A stretch of 64,000 nt of DNA from Paulownia fortunei (GCA_019321725.1 CM033113.1:1612001-1676000), one strand, 5' to 3'. Shown: positions 24,612 to 37,459, counted from the stretch's first letter. Translations and numbers: made by a program. Notes: generated by a model from the letters alone, not told the origin.

Positions 24612-27133
24612 ATGTCATTAAATTCCAACGCACTAAACAAAATCCGGGAAACTTTATCTAGTACACACCAATTCAGTAAAATTAATGTGTTGCATACATG
24701 TTCTTGTTCTGATAATATCGGGTATAACTACGTTCACAACCGGATATTTGCTCGGATTGGAGCAATTCCATATTTTTTTTCATCATGGTCATCTAAAGAA
24801 CATAATTCTGCTCCCCATATGGCGTCTGAAATGCGTGGCAATGCGTGGAAAGAGATGCTGTTGATGATAGAAAACATGGTTTCGGTGGAATTAGAGAAAC
24901 GGGTTCTGAAGAATCTAGCATTTTGAGTTCAGATTACAGTCTTTATAGTTGGGGTGGAGAAAAATGTAATCTTGATGTTTTCAATGAGTTTGGTGAGTCA
25001 GAAGAAGAGGAAGTGGGAAAGAGTGAGGAAGATAATGACGACGAATTTAGGGTTTTGAATTCAATTGACAGGAACACTGAGAGAAGTGAAGTTCCTAGAA
25101 GAATCGAGGTGGATGGAAACGAATTGAGACACCCATTAGTGAGAGAGATTTGTAGGCTGATTGATCATAGGGCAGCATGGACTCCAAAGCTTGAATCGGA
25201 GTTAAAGCGCTTGTTGCGCAGTTTGAAGCCTAGTCAAGTTTGTGCTGTACTTCAAGCTCAGTCGGATGAAAGAGTTACTTTAAAATTCTTTTATTGGGCT
25301 GACAGGCAATGGCGGTACAGGCACAATCCAATAGTTTATCATGCAATGCTTAAGGTTCTCAGTAAGACTAAGTTGTGTCAGGGGGCTAAGCGTATTCTTC
25401 GGCTTATGGCGCGGAGGAAGATTGAGATTTGGCCTGAAGATTTTGGTTGTGTGATGGTGTCTTTCAGTAGAGCTGGACATTTGAGGAAAGCAATGCAGGT
25501 ATTGACTCTCATGCAGAGAGCAGGAGTTGAGCTTGATATCTCGGTATGCAACACTGCAATTAATGTTTTGGTGGAAGGGAAAAGGTTGGAGAAGGCATTG
25601 AGGTTTTCAGAGAGAATGCAGGTGGTCGGGATTGAACCTAATGTCATTACATATAATTGCTTGATTAAGGGTTATTGTGAAAGCAACCAGGTTGACAATG
25701 CAATGAAGTTGATCGCAGAAATGCCCCTTAAAGGTTGTTCTCCAGATAAAGTTAGCTACTATACTGTCATGGGTTTTTTGTGCAAGGAGAAGAGGATTGA
25801 TGAATTGAGAGGGCTTTTGGAGAAGATGTTGAAAGAAAGTAAATTGCTGCCTGATCAAGTTACTTACAATACTCTTATCCACATGCTTTCCAAGTATGGT
25901 CATGCAGAAGAGGCACTAGGATTTGTACGGGAAGCAGAAGAAAGAGGGTTCCATGTTGACAAAGTGGGGTACACTGCAGTAGTAAATTGCTTTTGTCAGG
26001 AAGGAAGAATAGATAGGGCTAAAGATATTGTCGACGAAATGTTGTTGAAGGGATGCAGCCCTGATGTTGTGACTTACACTGCTGTTGTGAATGGATTTTG
26101 TCGAGTAGGAGAGGTTGATCAAGCTAAAAAATTGCTGCAGCAGATGTACAAGCATGGTTGTAAGCCAAACTGTGTCTCATATACAGCCTTGTTAAACGGG
26201 CTTTGTCAGAGGGGGAACTCTTCAGAGGCAAGAGAGATGATGAACATGAGTGAGGGATGGTGGACGCCAAATGCTGTGACTTATAGTGTAATCATGCATG
26301 GGTTTCGTTGGGAAGGAAAGTTGTCTGAGGCCTGTGATATAGTGAGGGAAATGATCAGAAAAGGCTTTTATCCTTCTCCTGTTGAAATTAACCTCTTGAT
26401 TCAGTCTCTTTGTCAAGTGGGCAGAACAGATCAAGCTAAAAAATTAATGGAGGAGTGCCTGAAAAAAGGGTGTGCTGTCAATGTTGTGAATTTTACTACA
26501 GTAATTCATGGATTTTGTCAAATGGATGACTTGGATGCTGCTCTATCTGTCCTTGATGACATGTATTTGAATAGCAAACACCCTGATGAAGTGACATATA
26601 CAACACTCATTGATGCACTGGGAAGGAAAGGTAGAATAAATGAGGCTACTGAAATGACCAAGAAAATGCTCCACAGCGGTTTGCTTCCTACTCCAGTGAC
26701 ATATCGGTCACTCATCCATCATTTCTGTCAGCAGGGGAGGGTAGATGATTTGATGAAACTGATGGAGAAGATGCTTTCAAGGCAAAATTGCAAAACAGCA
26801 TATAACCAAGTCATTGAAAAGCTTTGCTGTTTTGAACACATTGATGAAGCTTATAAGCTCTTGGGGAAGGTTCTGAGAACAGCTTCTAGAGTTGATGCAA
26901 ATACTTGCCACATTCTCATGAGAAGTTTTTTAAAGAACGGGAATCCTCTTGGATCATATAGAGTGGCTTGCAGAATGTTTAACCGAAATTTGGTTCCTGA
27001 CTTAAAGCTGTGTGAGGAAGTGAGTAAAAAATTGATTTTACAGCAGAAATTAGATGAGGCAGATAAGCTTATGCTGCGGTTTGTGGAGCGCGGACATGTC
27101 CCACCTAAGCCTAAACAGGCTGCATATGAGTAA
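24612..27133 (+). CDS. P-class pentatricopeptide repeat protein with N-terminal frame break
   Basis: Organelle RNA-binding protein made of helical PPR repeats. The main frame runs from just after a TGA at 24827-24829 to the stop at 27131-27133, about 760 codons with no intron. I count about 17 PPR motifs, nearly all 34-36 residues, from roughly residue 155 to the end, with no E or DYW domain, so P class. The first ATG of that frame is deep inside (in VYHAML). The natural N-terminus seems to lie in another frame at 24612-24926: MSLNSNALNKIRETLSSTHQ and onward, rich in Ser/Arg/Asn and short of acidic residues, like an organelle transit peptide. The two frames overlap at 24830-24926; losing one base near 24845 would explain the break. 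Assembly error, real mutation or a missed intron are all possible. Likely orthologue of At1g30290. Confidence 0.9.
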
Positions 27134-30100
27134 AGGTTCTCCATGATATGAACTGCAATAAGTGCAGCCTTGCTTTTAATCCACATACCTCTCGCTGGTA
27201 GAATAACCTCAAACAAAATAAGCAAAACCAGATGTTAAGGAAACTGTTAAGATTAATTCTCATGGATTGTTTGTGGTAATTATTACCTCCTCAATGCAAT
27301 CTCTATCAATGGACTTTAGAGGTATGAAACTGATGTTAGATTCTTTTCTTTTCTCTCCATTTGCTTTCACTGTGTTGTTTCTTAGCTAAACGCTTTGCCC
27401 TGTTTCACGCCCCAGCTATTTCTGTCACTATTCATTTTGGCTGAGTTTCCAAATCCCCTGAAACAGATTAAAAATAACCTGTTCTTACCTAATAGCATTT
27501 TTGATATGCTTAGTTTCCTCAACTTGTGCTATCATTTTTACTTGGTACTCTTCTCTAATATAAGCAAACATATGTTGAATTGCACTTTTGCATGCTAGCT
27601 GAAACCTGCTCCTCTTTTTCTGTTTGGATTTGATGCTATGCAGTTTGTGCTGGGTTGAATAAGAACCTCCAGAAAAGTGAGTTGGCAACTTACACAATAC
27701 ACCAAAGTGAACCAATCCTGAATTGTTATTCATTCTATTTTTAGGTTTCTACATTTGGGATTATTTTAAACAAATTTCTTGTCATATATAGATGGTTTCC
27801 AATTAATTGCCTTTATTAGGGTTTTGTTCATAATCTCTTACTCCAACTTAATATAAGGTATATATTCTGTAAGGCAATCATGAATTCACACGTTAGATAG
27901 CTGTCATGTCCTGTACTTTTGCTGCCCAGTTGCTTGGTGGGGTCAACAGGCATAGAGCATTTACATGGTGATTAACACATAATTGGTTCAACAGGATCAA
28001 TTTACATCTGGAGTTTACAAGTACATCAAGGAATATCAATATAAGCACTTACTAAGAGACTGATTATTTATTCAACTTGGGAGTGCATCAGGTATTATTT
28101 TCTGATAGGTGACCCTCTTCCTCAATAATAATAAGCCTAGGTTTAATTGTGGTTGTTAAGAAATTGGATTCCTCAGTTTAACTTCAACTTCTCCATAACT
28201 ACAATGTAGACACAAATTTCCCGTGATCAATCAGTGGGCTTCTAATTTGAATATGTAAGTTAATTATCCTGTTAGTTGACATCATTGTCAATTGGACTTG
28301 TAAGAATAGGTGTAGGCCCAATTTAGCTATCTCACATAGAAATTGCAACTGCAGCTGATTCACCCCAGTACACGAGCCACCCTTAGAAATATCGATTAAA
28401 GCTTAATTTACATGTATGAACTGGAATGCCGACTTATTGAGGGAGTTGAATTTTCAATGTGTCACTTCAAGGGGCTCCTTTTTTGGCTTGTTAAACTAAA
28501 CAGAATTCTTTTGTGAATTCATTAGAATCTGCAAAAAGCAGTAAATATTCTGGGCTGGAACTTCTTCAGTCATGATGGTGAAATATAATTAGTTTCTTAA
28601 CTGTAATTTGATCCCAGTACTCCTTGAAAACAATTTGGTGTGAGTTTGGAGTAAAAAGAAAGAGGAAAAAAAGACAGAAATATTTATTAACTTATCTAAC
28701 ACCTTGTTTATCAGCTGTCAAGCTTCTGTCTCTGACTCTTAGCATAATTTTCAGATGATGCAGAATTGAGTGCTTGTATTGAACCATGGCTTCAGAGTAC
28801 ATGCACTTAGGGTTTGGACATCTATACTACCGGTCAGGCAAACTTTAATTGCTTCGGTAATTTATAGAATCGCTTCTCCTGCTTCAATCTCCTACATGAA
28901 CTTTTCTGCATCGTACTTGGAATGCTAAGCAAGTAAATCTTTACAACAAATTGCTATTCATGAGTTTCTGCTTTTAACTTGGAAAGCATGCGCTAGATAT
29001 CCGCGACTGCTTGAAATACTAGTGGCTTGAATTTTGAAAGTGTTATTCTGTTTTAATTTGTGATTGCAGGATATCTGTCGGAAAAAATTAACAGCTGCTC
29101 AGTATCATGTTAAAGTTGAGTAATAATTTACTTTTGATCCAATTGTGTGAGAATGTTCTTGGTTATGTGAGAGAGCGAGAGGGAGACTCCATATTTCAAC
29201 TCAAAATCCAGGGTATGCATTCATCCTGACATGTTCAAATGATATTCTTCAGTAGATCCATTTTCTACTACAATTGCTTTGTGGCTTGAAAACAACGCAA
29301 AGAGAATTTGTCATTGAAGATGTCTAAGACATGACTCCATTTGTTGAGAGACTGTCCAAAATTACTAGGTAGTGGATTTATAGTTTTTTTCTTACGATCC
29401 TGTCTTTTCTAGTAACTCATTCATTGAATTCCTCCCACATAAGCGAATCTATCACTTTGATGTGAATGATAGGGCTTCACTAAATGGGATGCTTCTTTTA
29501 AAAGCTTCCGCCAAAGAAAAATTTGCTGTGATGAAACTTTTTGCTTGTGGGTGGACCTTGGCTGATTGAAAGTAACCTGGGAGCACCACATATATTTGGT
29601 CTTTATAACTGAGTGGAATCTTTCAAAAACACCCGTAAAAGCATAGGATTTAGCTTCCAATGCATTATTGGAAATGAAAATAACAGGAATGGGGCCTGAG
29701 GAATTATATGAAGATTTTTTTCTTTTCCAGATTGATTAGTAACTTTTTCACATAATTTTGTATTCTATGCAGGATATGTGTCGTTATTATAGAATAATGA
29801 TGGGAATGATAAAACACCTGGAAAGAGAAGCAGAAGGTCAATTCAATGATAAGTTGATACTGAATACATGATACTTCTCCAAACATTGATTCATAACAAC
29901 CCTACAACGAATTATAATTCAGCAAGTTTGATCATGATATTCACATTAATGTGTGCTTGCTTAAACTCTTTGAGAGATGAATAATATCCCATTTGTCTGG
30001 AGAGAGAGGCCATGAGAAGGTGGTGGGCTTTGTTTACATTTGCTTGTGCACTGGTGGGATAGAGAGATACTTAGGGAGCATTTGAATGTGTCTATCTCAT

Positions 30101-31303
30101 GGCTGAACTATCCCAGCTGTGAAAAGATTTCTCTTTTCTTGTTAACATGTGCTCTTGTAATGTATTCCATGTATCAAATGCTACTTTGACTGTAAGGTGT
30201 CAGCAAACATAGATAACTTTTCCAGAGCAGTCTGTGTTGATAAATTACGCTGCAGCATCAAGTATAGCTCCTGTTACATCCTCTCTTCTCTACTAATTAG
30301 GAAGCGATCTCCCCTAATACCAAATAGATGAACCATGCTTTCCTCATGAGCCTTTTTTTTTTTATTAAATTCTAAATAATTCGAACAAATGTAACGATAG
30401 ATGCATGCCTAGAGGTCTGCATTAAGTTTCTGTTACAAGGCTGAGCTTTACTTACAGTGCGTTTATAAGATCTGAAGAAGTGATTCATGTTCCCATTGCA
30501 TGTTTACTGATATAAATGGACAATGGCCTATTATTATCAATTTTTTGCATTCATTAGGAAACATATAGCTTGAGTCAGGAGTGTCTGCTGATGCTTAGTG
30601 GTGGGGTATCTTGGTTTCTTGAGCTCCATATCAGGGAAACTAAATGCGCAAGTGTTTAACTCTCTTTCGCTGACCTTTCAAAATGTTTTACTGTCAATTC
30701 AAATGCAAGGGACAAAAGTTACTAGTTTATCATCATATAGTGCTTGTGACATAGAACCCTACAACTTTGGGACCGAACCATGATGTTTTGTTAGGGACGA
30801 TGAGTACACTTTAGTAAAGAATTTTACATGTACTCACGATGCAGATGCAAGAAACAATCATTTTCAAAAAAATTAAGACACAGCAAGTAGTGGAAATATT
30901 GAGGAGGTGGAGGGGTAGGGCAAGTTTACATTATCACAAGAAAACATATGTAAGGTTCGAACTTATTTTTACATTGACGGGGATGACGGCCCTACTCCCC
31001 ACCCGTACTGCTGCCAATTGTACGAAGCAATTGTTAAAATCTGTTCTTCCAGTGAGACATAAAATATCTACAATGCCAATCAATACACAGTTGAAGTACA
31101 ATTCTGGCAGGTTTCCCTCTCACTCTGCGTTAAACATGAGACGATGGAACCAATATAAACATGCATAAACTAGGCCTGGCTAAACAGATGTTAGTTTCAC
31201 CACAATCTTGATAAGTGCAAAATTGTGGTTCATTTTGTTTTTGGGTCACCATTTTCATTAATTAAACCCTACCCATCAAAGCAAGCACCCCCCCGCCCCA
31301 CCA

Positions 31304-31334
<31 letters not shown>

Positions 31335-32990
31335 CATGGAGATAGAGAATAAATCATTTGGGCCCAAGTGGAAAAAAGGGAAACACCTCTTTTATTGAAT
31401 AATATTTGCTTTTTGAGAAATTAATGATTATCATTGTTTTTCAAGTAAAGATGAGTAGAATTTATTATTATTTTTTTTTTAAAAAAAAAAAAGGTAGAGA
31501 GGAAAAGGGGGTATCATTTTTCAAAAAGCTTAATTTGAATGAAACAATACAGCATGCATTGTCTCCTAAGGAGGTGTCAACAATCCTTTCCCACACCTGC
31601 CTCTTTTTGGTTAGGGGATATAGCTTCCTTTTTTCCCACTCCTCCCATTTTATGCACCCTTTATTTTATTTTATTTTTTATTTATTTTTCCATTAGACCC
31701 CTTTCACACTTTTTGCTATCAAATGTCAATTAAGTTGTTCTGGTGAAAAATAAGTTGGGCAGTGTTGCTTGCTCCTCGTGGCTCTTGTCTAAGGCTATTA
31801 TTATTCATCTATCTTTCTTAGTGGTGAAAATTTGATGTTTTTATAATCATTAATGAATAGTAACCTACCTAAATGAGAATTTAATTAATCATGAATGAAT
31901 AATTTGATCATGACTTGTCCTAATGAATTTTTGGATTGTATATGACACACATACTACTTGGGAATCTTGGTGTATGATTAATGATTTGAGAGTTCTATGG
32001 TTTTATGAGTTTGGTAACGTAAATAATGAGATAATTAACATAATCTTCTTGATTGGATTTAACGCCCCCCTCCCCTCCAAACAAAAAAAAAAGGCATGAA
32101 ATTAAAACATGGTTTTTTTAAAAAATTTATTTCGGGGTATAACAATGAAATCGCATATCACATTCTTTTGTTTTCGTATATTTCAATTTTCATGAGTCAT
32201 AAAGAACAAAAAAAAAAAAAAAAAAAAACAATGCAAATCATATTATAATGAAACTTTTCACTATTGAAATGACACACTCATCTATTTTTGCAAGCACGTG
32301 ATATATGTTGCCTACATATTTGTACTAATAATTAAATACTGTCATCTTGCAATTAAATTTATTCCCATTTTCTGTTCAATGAAAAGAAATCATTCACATT
32401 TGATGTATACTATCATTCATTTGGGACAAAAACATAAACAACAAAAAAAATTATTTATTTATTTTTCCCCCTTTCTCGTCTATCTATTATCCCTTTTCTC
32501 TATTCTGGTTTTTGTTTTTAAATTATCAGAGGGTCTCCATCTACTGTTTAACCAAAAGAGAAAAGGGAAAAATAAAGAAAATAGACGAGGAGAGTGGCAA
32601 AAACCAGAAGCTTTCTCAAATTGCCCATGTGCCCCTGATTTGGCTGTCTCCACCTAAACTACAGAGATGTGTGAAAAGATGTAAAGAACCTAAGCTGATT
32701 TTGGAGTTTTTAATATCTTTGTCGGAGACATATTTCAAAGTAGTGAAATATTTTGAAGAAAATTAAGAATTTGCATTGCATACCCATGATTAAAAGGACG
32801 GCTTAAGTTTAAGTGTGTAATAAATTATTTATGGGCATTTCTTATTAAATGTAATATTCGTTAATCATTTACATACTTAATATATTTTCTATCGAATGTA
32901 ACATATTAAAGATCGATCAAATGATTAAGAAAGTTAACTCCCTCATCTACAAGATATAAGAAACATGTGTGTTGTTTTATTCCCCTCTTA
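27134..32990. other. 5.9 kb downstream of the PPR gene, no gene supported
   Basis: The first part should be the PPR 3' UTR. Beyond that I find no frame above 120 codons and no family match. It holds a C-rich then CA-repeat tract at 31288-31334, poly-A near 32208-32228, and several A/T homopolymers. Several AG-ending pyrimidine tracts (for example TGATTGCAG near 29070) could be splice acceptors of noncoding 3' exons, but I cannot show it from sequence alone. Confidence 0.5.
31310..31334. repeat. CA microsatellite
   Basis: An uninterrupted dinucleotide run of about 12 CA units, preceded by C-rich sequence at 31288-31309. Confidence 0.95.
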
Positions 32991-33475
32991 ATCATATGGT
33001 ATATTTGGATTGCATGAAATGATTCTAAGTATCGAGATGTTCGTATGAATCACCATCGAATTATTGAAAATATACAACATCTACAAAGAGCACAATACAT
33101 CAATATTTTAGGACTATTTTTTGAAGGGCAATGCTAACGTGGCTGCGGAGTGGGGAATGTTGTTAATTAGAAAAAGAAGGATTAATATTCGTCAAGTTAA
33201 AATTGTCATGGAGCATGCTGTGGAAGTCCCGATCCATTAGGGGCTGGAGGAGCATGAGTGAACTTATTTTTGATTATTATACTTTTATTGGTCATGCCAC
33301 AAATTTGTATGCAGAAGTTCGTGCTTTGGTCACGAGAATGGCACATTGTTTTTAACGTGGGATTAAACAAATATGGCTGGAAATTAATGCCCAAAATGTA
33401 CTGCATGAGGGAAAAGAGTTGGGGAATTGAAAAACTCAACATCTATTGGTGAAGTTTAACAAGTTTAGTATTTTG

Positions 33476-33562
33476 ATGGACTATCGAATTTCACATATTT
33501 TTCGCAATAGGAATCAACCTGCTGATTATTTAGCAAATTATGGATATGATATGGAGCAATCA
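33476..33562 (+). pseudogene. RNase H-like retroelement remnant (copy 1)
   Basis: The + strand encodes MDYRISHIFRNRNQPADYLA and NYGYDM, then a stop. The HIFR..NQPADYLAN string resembles the C-terminal part of the RNase H-like domain seen in plant non-LTR retrotransposons. The rest of the element is absent or unrecognisable; upstream, KGNANVAAEWGM (from about 33126) may be a rearranged piece of it. Not a functional gene. Confidence 0.6.
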
Positions 33563-34334
33563 TGATCATGAATTTCAAATGAATTCCTTCAATTTTGAAA
33601 GATTACCTTAGGCTTGAGAGACATGGATATCTTTATTTTTGTTTCCACTAGTTATACTTGATATTTTTGTCATTTTATCTTTAGGTTCATTTGATTGTAA
33701 CGGAGTAATTACTTCTTATTCCCTTTTTTCAAAGTGTAAAATTTTACTTTTGATTCAATTAATAAATTGATAAAGGTCTATGTCAAACTCTCATTTAGAT
33801 ACAGACGAATTTAAAAAAAAAAAATTAGTTCCCTCTTCCCAAATTTATTTATAATATATAAATTTATTAAAGTTTATGATTTTGTCTTTTAAAAAGTAAT
33901 AAAATTATCTAAAATATCTCTTTATTCATTATTTAAAAAAAAATCTAACATCCCCTCCCAAAATTAAAATACTCCTTCTCTACTTAAGAATAACTAACTA
34001 AAAGGTATCTTTGTTTTGGCTTGTACGATATTTTATGATATTATTTTTATATTAAATTTGGACTTAGATTTTTAATGAGCAAATCGAGGATTCATCTGTT
34101 AATTTTATATCTATCTCATTTCATTGCATTTAAAATCTTGAAAAGTTGAAACTTATTTTGTCCAAATTGAAAATACAGCAAGTTTCCAATGATTCTGCTG
34201 TGACTTCGTTTTTTATCTGCTTAATCCAAGATTCAAATGGGGTGGGGTGGGGGTGGGTTGACAAGTGGGAGTGGCAACCAAGAAAAAGGTATTGCTAAAG
34301 ATAAATGACATAGAAACAACAATAGATCAACAGC

Positions 34335-34657
34335 GTGAATTTCACTTTGCCCCCTCCTAAACTAAATTATACGTTTGGTTCATTTTGGTCCCTCATATTA
34401 TAAAAATATACACTTTGGTTTTTTCAACTAACAAAATATAATTTATTTTGTAGTATTTTTTTAGTCTTTTAAAATATTTGGAAAAATATTGAAGTTAAAG
34501 TATTAAAATTTTAAAAAATATATATTTGAAATTAATAAATATAAAACCACTAATTTATATTTGATTAACTGTAAAATGCTATAGTTAAATTTTATTCTCA
34601 GTTTACTATATAATTTAAAATTTTTATTTAATAAATTAATTTATTCTTAATTATCAT
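34335..34657. mobile_element. Truncated left end of a TIR element (copy 1)
   Basis: Same sequence as the left part of the element at 35729-36447, starting GTGAATTTCACTTTG. It is cut off at the duplication junction, so no right end follows. The duplication therefore copied only part of the element. Confidence 0.65.
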
Positions 34658-34864
34658 ATGGTATATTTTGATTGCACGAAATGATTCAAAGCATAGAGAT
34701 GTTCGTATGAATCACCATCGAATTATTAGAAATATACAATATCTACAAAGAACATGCATCAATATTTAAGGACTATTTTTTGAAGGGCAATGCTAACGTG
34801 GCTGCGGAGTGGGGAATGTGGTTAATTGGAAAAAGAAGGATTAATATTCGTCAAGTTAAAATTG

Positions 34865-34956
34865 TGATGGAATCAACCTATCGAATCTCACATATTTTTC
34901 TCAATAGCAATCAACCAGCTGATTATTTAGCAAATTATGGATATGATATGAAATAA
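34865..34956 (+). pseudogene. RNase H-like retroelement remnant (copy 2)
   Basis: The second copy of the remnant encodes MESTYRISHIFLNSNQPADY and LANYGYDMK, then TAA. The conserved Arg of HIFR is Leu here, so the piece is decaying independently of copy 1. It is joined directly to sequence that in copy 1 lies 265 bases further upstream. Confidence 0.6.
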
Positions 34957-35728
34957 TCATGATCAAGAATTCCAAAAGAATTCTCTTCAATTTTGAAAGA
35001 TTACCTTAGACTTGAAATACATGGATATCCTTATTTTTGTTTCCACTAGTTATACTTGATATTTTTATCATTTCATCTTTAAATTCATTTGATTGTAATG
35101 GAGTAAGTACTCATTATTTCCTTTTTTCAAAGTGTAAATTTTGATTCAATTAATAAATTTGTAAAGATTTATGTCAAACTCTCTCGTTTAGATAAAGACG
35201 AATTTAAAAAAAAAAAAGTTAGTTCCCTCTTCCCAAGTTCATCAACATCAAGTTTGTATAAATTTATTAAAGTTTATAATTTTGTCTTTTCAAAAATAAT
35301 AAAATTATCTAAAATATCTCTTTATTCATTATTTAAAAATAAATCTAACATCTCCTCCCAAATCTAAAATACTCCTTCTCCACTTAAGAATAACTAACTG
35401 AAAGGTATCTTTGTTTTGGCTTGTACGATATTTTATGATATTATTTTTATATTAAATTTGGACTTAGATTTTTAATGAGCAAATCGAGGATTCATCTGTT
35501 AATTTTATATCTATCTCATTTCATTGCATTTAAAATCTTGAAAAGTTGAAACTTATTTTGTCCAAATTGAAAATACAGCAAGTTTCCAATGATTCTGCTG
35601 TGACTTCGTTCTTTATCTGCTTAATCCAAGATTCAAATGGGGTGGGGGTGGGTTGACAGGAGGGAGTGGCAACCAAGAAAAAGGTATTGCTAAAGATAAT
35701 GACATAGAAACAACAATAGATCAACAAC

Positions 35729-36447
35729 GTGAATTTCACTTTGCCCCTCCTAAACTAAATTATATGTTTGGTTCATTTTGGTCCCTCATATTATAAAATT
35801 ATACACTTTGGTTTTTTCAACTAACAAAATATAATTTATTTTGTAGTTTTTTTTTTTACTCTTTCAATATATTTGGAAAAATATTGAAGTTAAAGTATTA
35901 AAATTTTAAAATATATATATTTGCAATTAATAAATATAAAACCACTAATTTATATTTGATTAACTGTAAAATGCTATAGTTAAATTTTATTCTTAGTTTA
36001 CTATATAATTTAAATTTTTTATTTAATAAATTAATTTATTTTTAATTATCATAATAAATTATCAAATAAATATTCTTTACATTATGTTGGCTTAAGATAA
36101 AAATACCCTTTAAATTAAAGCAAAACTGAAAATATTACGTATTTAACTATTATTAATAGAGAACGAAATTAGTCTTACCAGTAAGAATATTATTTTATAT
36201 AAAGTAGGAATAAAATAAACTATATTATCTTAAGATTGATCTAGTTTACTTAGTTGCTTTATATTAAGTATAAATAAAATTTTAATATTTTAGCTTTCAT
36301 ATTTTTTCAAATATATTGGAAACATGGATAAAATTGAAAAATAAATTATATTTTCTTAATTGCAGGGGAACAAAGTATATATTTTCAGAATTTGATGGGG
36401 CAAAATGACATCAGGCATATAATTAAGGGGAATAAACTGATATTCAC
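35729..36447. mobile_element. Non-autonomous TIR element, 719 bp
   Basis: The left end starts GTGAATTTCACTTTGCCCC. The right end, read on the other strand, starts GTGAATATCAGTTTATTCCC. The two arms stay alignable for about 110 bases, including TTTGGTC/TTTGTTC and AAATATAATTTA blocks. There is no coding capacity and the interior is AT-rich. I found no clear target-site duplication, so the exact edges are uncertain. Confidence 0.6.
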
Positions 36448-37459
36448 CCTATAAAATCAATTTGATAATGTAATGGGATAAATCAACAGAAAGCAGCTCC
36501 AGATAAGCAGGGATGATGGCTGAAGTAATGGGTAATTATATTGAGAATCGAGTTTGTTGTTTTCGATGCATAGATTAAATGTTTTTCATCTCACCCTCTC
36601 ATAATTTAGAAATTTTAAAAAGCAATTCACTTAATTTATTTAGGGATCACACGAAATAATATTGAGTTTAATAAACACCAGAGGCAAAAAAAAAAAAAAA
36701 AAAAGAATACAATAATGGTTTTTGCATTTTTATTTAATAATGAAAGAATCCAAAATAAAAGTAAGAAAATGAGAAAACAAAATAAATTCACTCAAAAGCA
36801 GGAGTGATCATGAATTTTAAAAAATCTCAAAACTGAATTGCATTTCTACATTAATATTAATTTATAATAAAAATTATAATTTTAAATTTTAAACAAAAAT
36901 TAGTGGCCATTTGGAAACTAAAAAGCCGTATCATAACCACTCCCTATATAAGTTAAATATGTAATTAAACTTATTATTTAATATTATTAATTATTTAATG
37001 GATCATTTATCAACTCTAATTAAAGTTCAAATCTTAGTTCTCAATACTTAATATTTTTTGTACTATTTAATATTAATTATTATTTTTATCTCATTTTATT
37101 TTTGTAACACAATTTGCACTAAATATTGTAGTTTTGTAATTTTAAAAACTTAGTCATTGTAATTATAGTTTGAAAACATTTCATTTGAATATTATATTAA
37201 TTTAATTTTTTATTAATATCCTAAAAAATATTTGTTTGTAATCATTATTAAAACCGTGAAACCACTGAAACAACCCTACACATTTAATTTTATTTAGCAA
37301 AATTATAATTTTAAAATTAATATTCAATAAAATTATATTTATCAATTCAATTTAAAGTTAATAATAATTAAAAAAGAAAAAAAAGAAAGAAAGAAAAGCC
37401 GACAAACCGCACACCATCACCCCTACTCAAAAGCACCATGTAAGCAAGCAGTGGCAGAG
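36448..37459. other. AT-rich upstream region of the J-protein gene
   Basis: No coding frame. Homopolymer runs at 36687-36704 and A-rich GAAA repeats at 37371-37397. It ends in the core promoter of the J-domain gene. Confidence 0.6.

Larger units (their letters stand above)
32991..36052. repeat. Large direct tandem duplication (about 1.66 kb unit)
   Basis: Copy 1 spans 32996-34657 and copy 2 spans 34658-36052. Matching landmarks in order: ATGTTCGTATGAATCACC, GCTAACGTGGCTGCGGAGTG, CAACC(T/A)GCTGATTATTTAGC, TTTTGGCTTGTACGATATTT, then a GTGAATTTCACTTTG element end. The copies differ by scattered substitutions and small indels, and copy 2 lacks about 265 bases found in copy 1 at 33210-33477. The string ATCAT occurs at the outer left edge (32991-32995), the junction (34653-34657) and the outer right edge (36048-36052), as expected for a duplication formed at microhomology. 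Confidence 0.92.

Noticed and set aside
24612..24926. Separate small gene of 104 codons before the PPR gene
   Set aside because: Its N-terminus looks like the missing PPR transit peptide and it overlaps the PPR frame; better explained as one broken gene.
30045..30125. Possible hairpin around GGGATAG and CTATCCC
   Set aside because: Only 7-8 paired bases with large bulges; not a microRNA-grade stem and no known mature sequence.
30839..31168. 109-codon basic frame
   Set aside because: No family resemblance and no splice or promoter context; composition is consistent with chance.
31630..31656. TTCCCACTCCTCCCATTTTA resembles the miR482 family
   Set aside because: No convincing complementary arm lies within 200 bases on either side, and the 3' end of the miRNA does not match. 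Likely chance in a pyrimidine-rich stretch.
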